Notes under the pieces: generated by a model
What the model was told of the DNA's origin: nothing
What the model saw: the letters and a program-made list of their open reading frames with translations, nothing else
The model's database searches: none
NCBI RefSeq assembly: GCF_021869535.1
Contig: NW_026262701.1
Coordinates: forward strand, 43,713,278-43,777,277
Direction: 5' to 3'
Length of the DNA stretch: 64,000 nucleotides
Origin: Mytilus californianus
Taxonomy: Eukaryota > Mollusca > Bivalvia > Mytilida > Mytilidae
Position numbers and translations under genes: made by a program
Part shown: positions 61,529 through 64,000 of the stretch, in pieces
Numbering within the stretch: the stretch's first letter is position 1
How the letters are laid out: the number at the start of each line of letters is the position of its first letter

Positions 61529-61572
61529 GCGTTCGAATCGCTTTTCTGGATTTACCTTCATCAGGAATACTC
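61529..61572 (-). ncRNA. Second hammerhead-like ribozyme motif
   Basis: Minus strand: CTGATGA (61564 to 61558) and GAAA (61546 to 61543). Stem II is GG (61556-61555) with CC (61549-61548), flanked by an unusual A-A pair. Stem III is AA (61543-61542) with TT (61537-61536), loop GCGA. Predicted cleavage is after C61535. Stem I pairs five of six positions. The weak stem II makes activity doubtful. 61573-61730 continues with sequence shared with segments A (17400-17520) and B (24340-24430). Confidence 0.6.
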
Positions 61573-61730
61573 AAAGCTAAATATTTGAAAGCCAAGGATG
61601 TATAATAACCGCAACAGTTGAAGAGCTATATGGCCAAACAGGACAAAATAATAGCCAAATCCGTCTAAGGGCAACTTTGCCTGTGGGAGTTAAAACCTTA
61701 GTTTCTTTATAATTTTAAAATTTATAAGTT

Positions 61731-61984
61731 GATCAATTCAATCTAACGAGTAAAGAAAAGTATAATTTGACATTCTATAGTCCACGTACAAAATCTACGA
61801 CTCGGAACGTGTTTATAACATTTGATTGTTCCTTCGGAGGCCTACACATAAGACCATTGTTGTCGATTTCAGTTACAATTGCGATCACCCAAGTCAGTTA
61901 ATAGACAACTTCAGGACGTTATCAAGATAGTTCTCTTTAGCTGTAATGAACATCATTCTATAAATTGATAAAATACATCAAAGA
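61731..61984. other. Intron 5, nothing recognised
   Basis: No feature supported. Confidence 0.4.
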
Positions 61985-62112
61985 AATTAAAGAAATAAAT
62001 TGAATTAATTAAATGAATAAATTAAATGAATAAATTAAATAAATGAATTGAGTGGAAAAAAATTTAATTAAATTAAATAATAAATTAAATAGATATATAG
62101 ATAGATTGAATA
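61985..62112. repeat. AATTAAATGAATAA microsatellite-like tract
   Basis: About 125 bases of interleaved AAATGAAT and AAATTAAAT units, a simple-sequence tract. Confidence 0.85.
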
Positions 62113-62646
62113 AACAATATATGAGTTGTCCAAAACTGTTCTAAGTTAGAACTGTCCAAATTGTTCTAGGGTAAAACCACTTCTAGCAGAAACAATGCAT
62201 AAGTGGCTGTTTTAAAACATTTCTCTTAACAGTTCCTGACAGATGTTACGAGAGGTGAGAACTGGTTCCAACTGTAGATTAAAGCAACCAACGCTTGGCA
62301 GTGATAAGTTGTAAAAGTCTGTTTCCCGATACTTTGAATTGTTCAATATATTGAATGAAAAATGTTATAAGATGTAATGAATTCATAGTTGGACAGCAGC
62401 TTTGTAGTGATTATTTGTAACGTGTGATCACTTTTCAGATATTTCAGACACCTATCAGCCACCTTTTTTCTGTATTCCGATATGTGAATTAAGAGATGAT
62501 TTATGCTTAGCACGGTAACACATGCAACTTCTTGTAACCTCTAAATGCACATACCAACTGCATAATATTAATCACGTCAGTATACTAAATTGAAATATAG
62601 TTCATTGCATACATACCATATTGAAGTATTATATACTTTGTTTCAG
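62113..62646. other. Intron 5, end
   Basis: Includes a small direct repeat of 'actgttcta' and 'ttgttctag' around 62130-62170. Nothing else recognised before the acceptor TACTTTGTTTCAG. Confidence 0.45.
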
Positions 62647-62958
62647 ATTCTCCTAAAATAACAAACATTTGGTTTAGCAATACAAGTAAGATTTACAGTT
62701 TTGGTACCTCAAACACCTTCCATTTCAATGAAGATGTATATTTGAAGATGACACTGCGTATTGAAAGTAATCCAGATCCGAAAATAATGTTTAACTCCTC
62801 TTTGTTGGCGATTCACCAATCAGATAAGGGCAACGAGTATACTGATTACATTTCTAATTTACCTTCTCTTAAGTGTGAAGATTCAGGAAATTTTACAATA
62901 CGAGCTGTAAATGGGATAGGAAATGAAGATACCAGAACGGTCAACATAAACATATATT
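62647..62958 (+). CDS. Ig/FN3 surface protein, exon 6 (Ig-like, canonical Cys missing)
   Basis: A 312-base exon, phase 1 at both ends (acceptor TTTGTTTCAG, donor GTAAGT). The product begins SPKITNIWFSNTSKIYSFG and continues with VYLKMTLRIESNPDPKIMFN and EDSGNFTIRAVNGIGNE. NPDPKI and D-S-G-N-F fit strands B-C and F of an Ig C2 module. Strand-B Cys is Leu (MTLRI), strand-F Cys is Ile (FTIRA), and the strand-C Trp is Phe, so the core disulphide is absent. One Cys precedes the DSG motif (LKCEDSG). Three N-glycosylation sites (NTS, NSS, NFT) are visible. The first 30 residues lengthen the module compared with its neighbours. Confidence 0.85.
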
Positions 62959-63508
62959 GTAAGTACAGTTGCAGGAATGTATATCACAAAAACTATGTTA
63001 TTAGTACAGTTACAGGAGTATAATTAGAAACAATAATATTGTAAATACAGTTGCAGGAGTATACATATAAGACTGATATAGACGTCCGGTCTCTAATCGA
63101 CGCCCGTTCCTCAAATCGATGTCCAGATCTGACCGTCATAATAAAAAAAAAGATTCAAAATCGACGGCCAATTTTAACATTTTTTACATAACAATTATAA
63201 AGGACCAAGGGATGACGTCTTTTAAAAAAATCGATATTGATTTAAAGTAATACGCAGATACTTCTAAGTATATATTTTAGACCTTTACCTTATTATTAGA
63301 GAACAAGTTGGTATGGCATATTTTTTGCGGAATAAAATGGTAAAATCATGAAAGACAAATTAAAATTCCGAAAGTCCATGAATTCAAAAGATTTTAGATT
63401 ATAGTACCTTAAATGACAAAATAAATGTTTATGGTAGTTTGAAAAATGGAATATGAAGAGACAATGTATATCTAAGTTATTGTTTAACAATTAAAAAATG
63501 TATTTCAG
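62959..63508. other. Intron 6
   Basis: A 550-base intron. 'gtacagttgcagg' is repeated at 62964, 63006 and 63045, a small tandem duplication around the donor. 63080-63175 has repeated 'atcgacg' words. The minus-strand frame at 63296-63490 is not protein-like. Confidence 0.55.
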
Positions 63509-63787
63509 GTAAACCTAGGAATGCCACAGCAAAATCAAGACAAATAGGAACAAAAGTGGATACAACTGAAAACATAGTAATGCATGTAGTATCGTTCCCG
63601 TTGCCAACTGTAGAGTGGTGTCGTGTGACTCGGTCCGATTGGACTGTTACGAAAGAAAGATATGATTACAGATATAAAATTGAATCAGAAATACATATTG
63701 AATCGGAAAAGGACCTTGGTGTGTATGGATTAAAGATATGTAACAAATTAGGATGTATTGAGGAAAATATCACTTTGACACCGGAAG
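63509..63787 (+). CDS. Ig/FN3 surface protein, exon 7 (Ig-like, canonical Cys missing; gene continues)
   Basis: A 279-base exon, phase 1 at both ends (acceptor TGTATTTCAG, donor GTATTT). It encodes KPRNATAKSRQIGTKVDTTE, then NIVMHVVSFPLPTVEWCRV and EKDLGVYGLKICNKLGCIEE. FPLPTVEW is a typical strand B-C segment with its Trp, and D-L-G-V-Y is strand F. Strand-B Cys is Val and the strand-F position is Leu, so the usual disulphide cannot form. Cysteines at WCR, KICN and GCIE may pair differently. Two N-glycosylation sites (NAT, NIT) are visible. The exon ends with a split codon (G), so at least one more exon lies beyond the window. No transmembrane segment has been reached. Confidence 0.87.
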
Positions 63788-64000
63788 GTATTTTTATTTT
63801 TTGTTTGCAAGTCAATAAATATTTGATTATATAAATACATGTAAAAAATATTGCACCATTAGCAACTGACATACAACAGCAGAGAATTTATTTTTTCCAG
63901 ACTTTAACATAAGATTCCTATACAAATAAGCATAAATACAGTACTAATACTACCTCTACTACTACTACTTCTATAATTAGCTACAAATACTTTATATCAT
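63788..64000. other. Start of intron 7, window end
   Basis: AT-rich, ending in a short (ACT)n tract at 63947-63972. Confidence 0.6.

Overview
The window looks like nuclear DNA of a bivalve mollusc, most likely a mussel (Mytilus-type). It is AT-rich, has no operon-like gene packing, carries spliced exons with GT-AG borders, and is full of repeat families I associate with mussel genomes. These include GACGGACGG-tailed repeats, a very abundant dispersed repeat with a 'tggtatgagtgccaatgag' core, and retroelement relics carrying hammerhead-type ribozyme motifs. The species is an inference from repeat character; no database search was made.

One protein-coding locus is supported, on the + strand. 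Exons at 8617-8680 (signal peptide), 9437-9736 (fibronectin type III), 47604-47897, 54406-54687, 55529-55807, 62647-62958 and 63509-63787 (five Ig-like modules) all have GT-AG borders. Every internal exon is a multiple of three with phase-1 ends, and the gene runs off the right edge. It reads as the ectodomain of a secreted or cell-surface Ig/FN3 protein (603 complete codons visible). The weak link is the 38-kb intron between exons 2 and 3; exons 1-2 could instead belong to a neighbouring or partial gene.

The rest is repeats. 1-8.5 kb holds a truncated long-inverted-repeat element, a dimeric repeat, a palindromic MITE and a striking hairpin. 12.5-16.6 kb is a tandem segmental duplication. 16.6-46 kb is dominated by four related segments, A (16.6-20.3), B (20.3-28.3), C (38.6-41.9) and D (41.9-46.0). 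Comparing them shows clean insertions: a 206-bp TA-flanked MITE in A; a 3.7-kb element with about 660-bp inverted arms and a CAATAG duplication in B; and a foldback element built of short CTAAAGTGCGATGG-type units in D. 48.2-49.3 kb is a 499-bp dimer element with a strong terminal hairpin. 51.0-53.4 kb is a decayed CR1/Jockey-like LINE on the minus strand. 59.0-59.9 kb is a frameshifted Penelope-like reverse transcriptase remnant.

The most interesting signal is a set of hammerhead-ribozyme-like motifs. The best, at 58966-59009, has an intact core and three stems and lies directly upstream of the reverse transcriptase remnant. Others at 61529-61572(-), 19917-19957, 26752-26792, 40817-40857, 24555-24600(-), 17605-17650(-) and 34503-34545(-) are progressively decayed. 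No tRNA, rRNA, CRISPR or bacterial feature was found.
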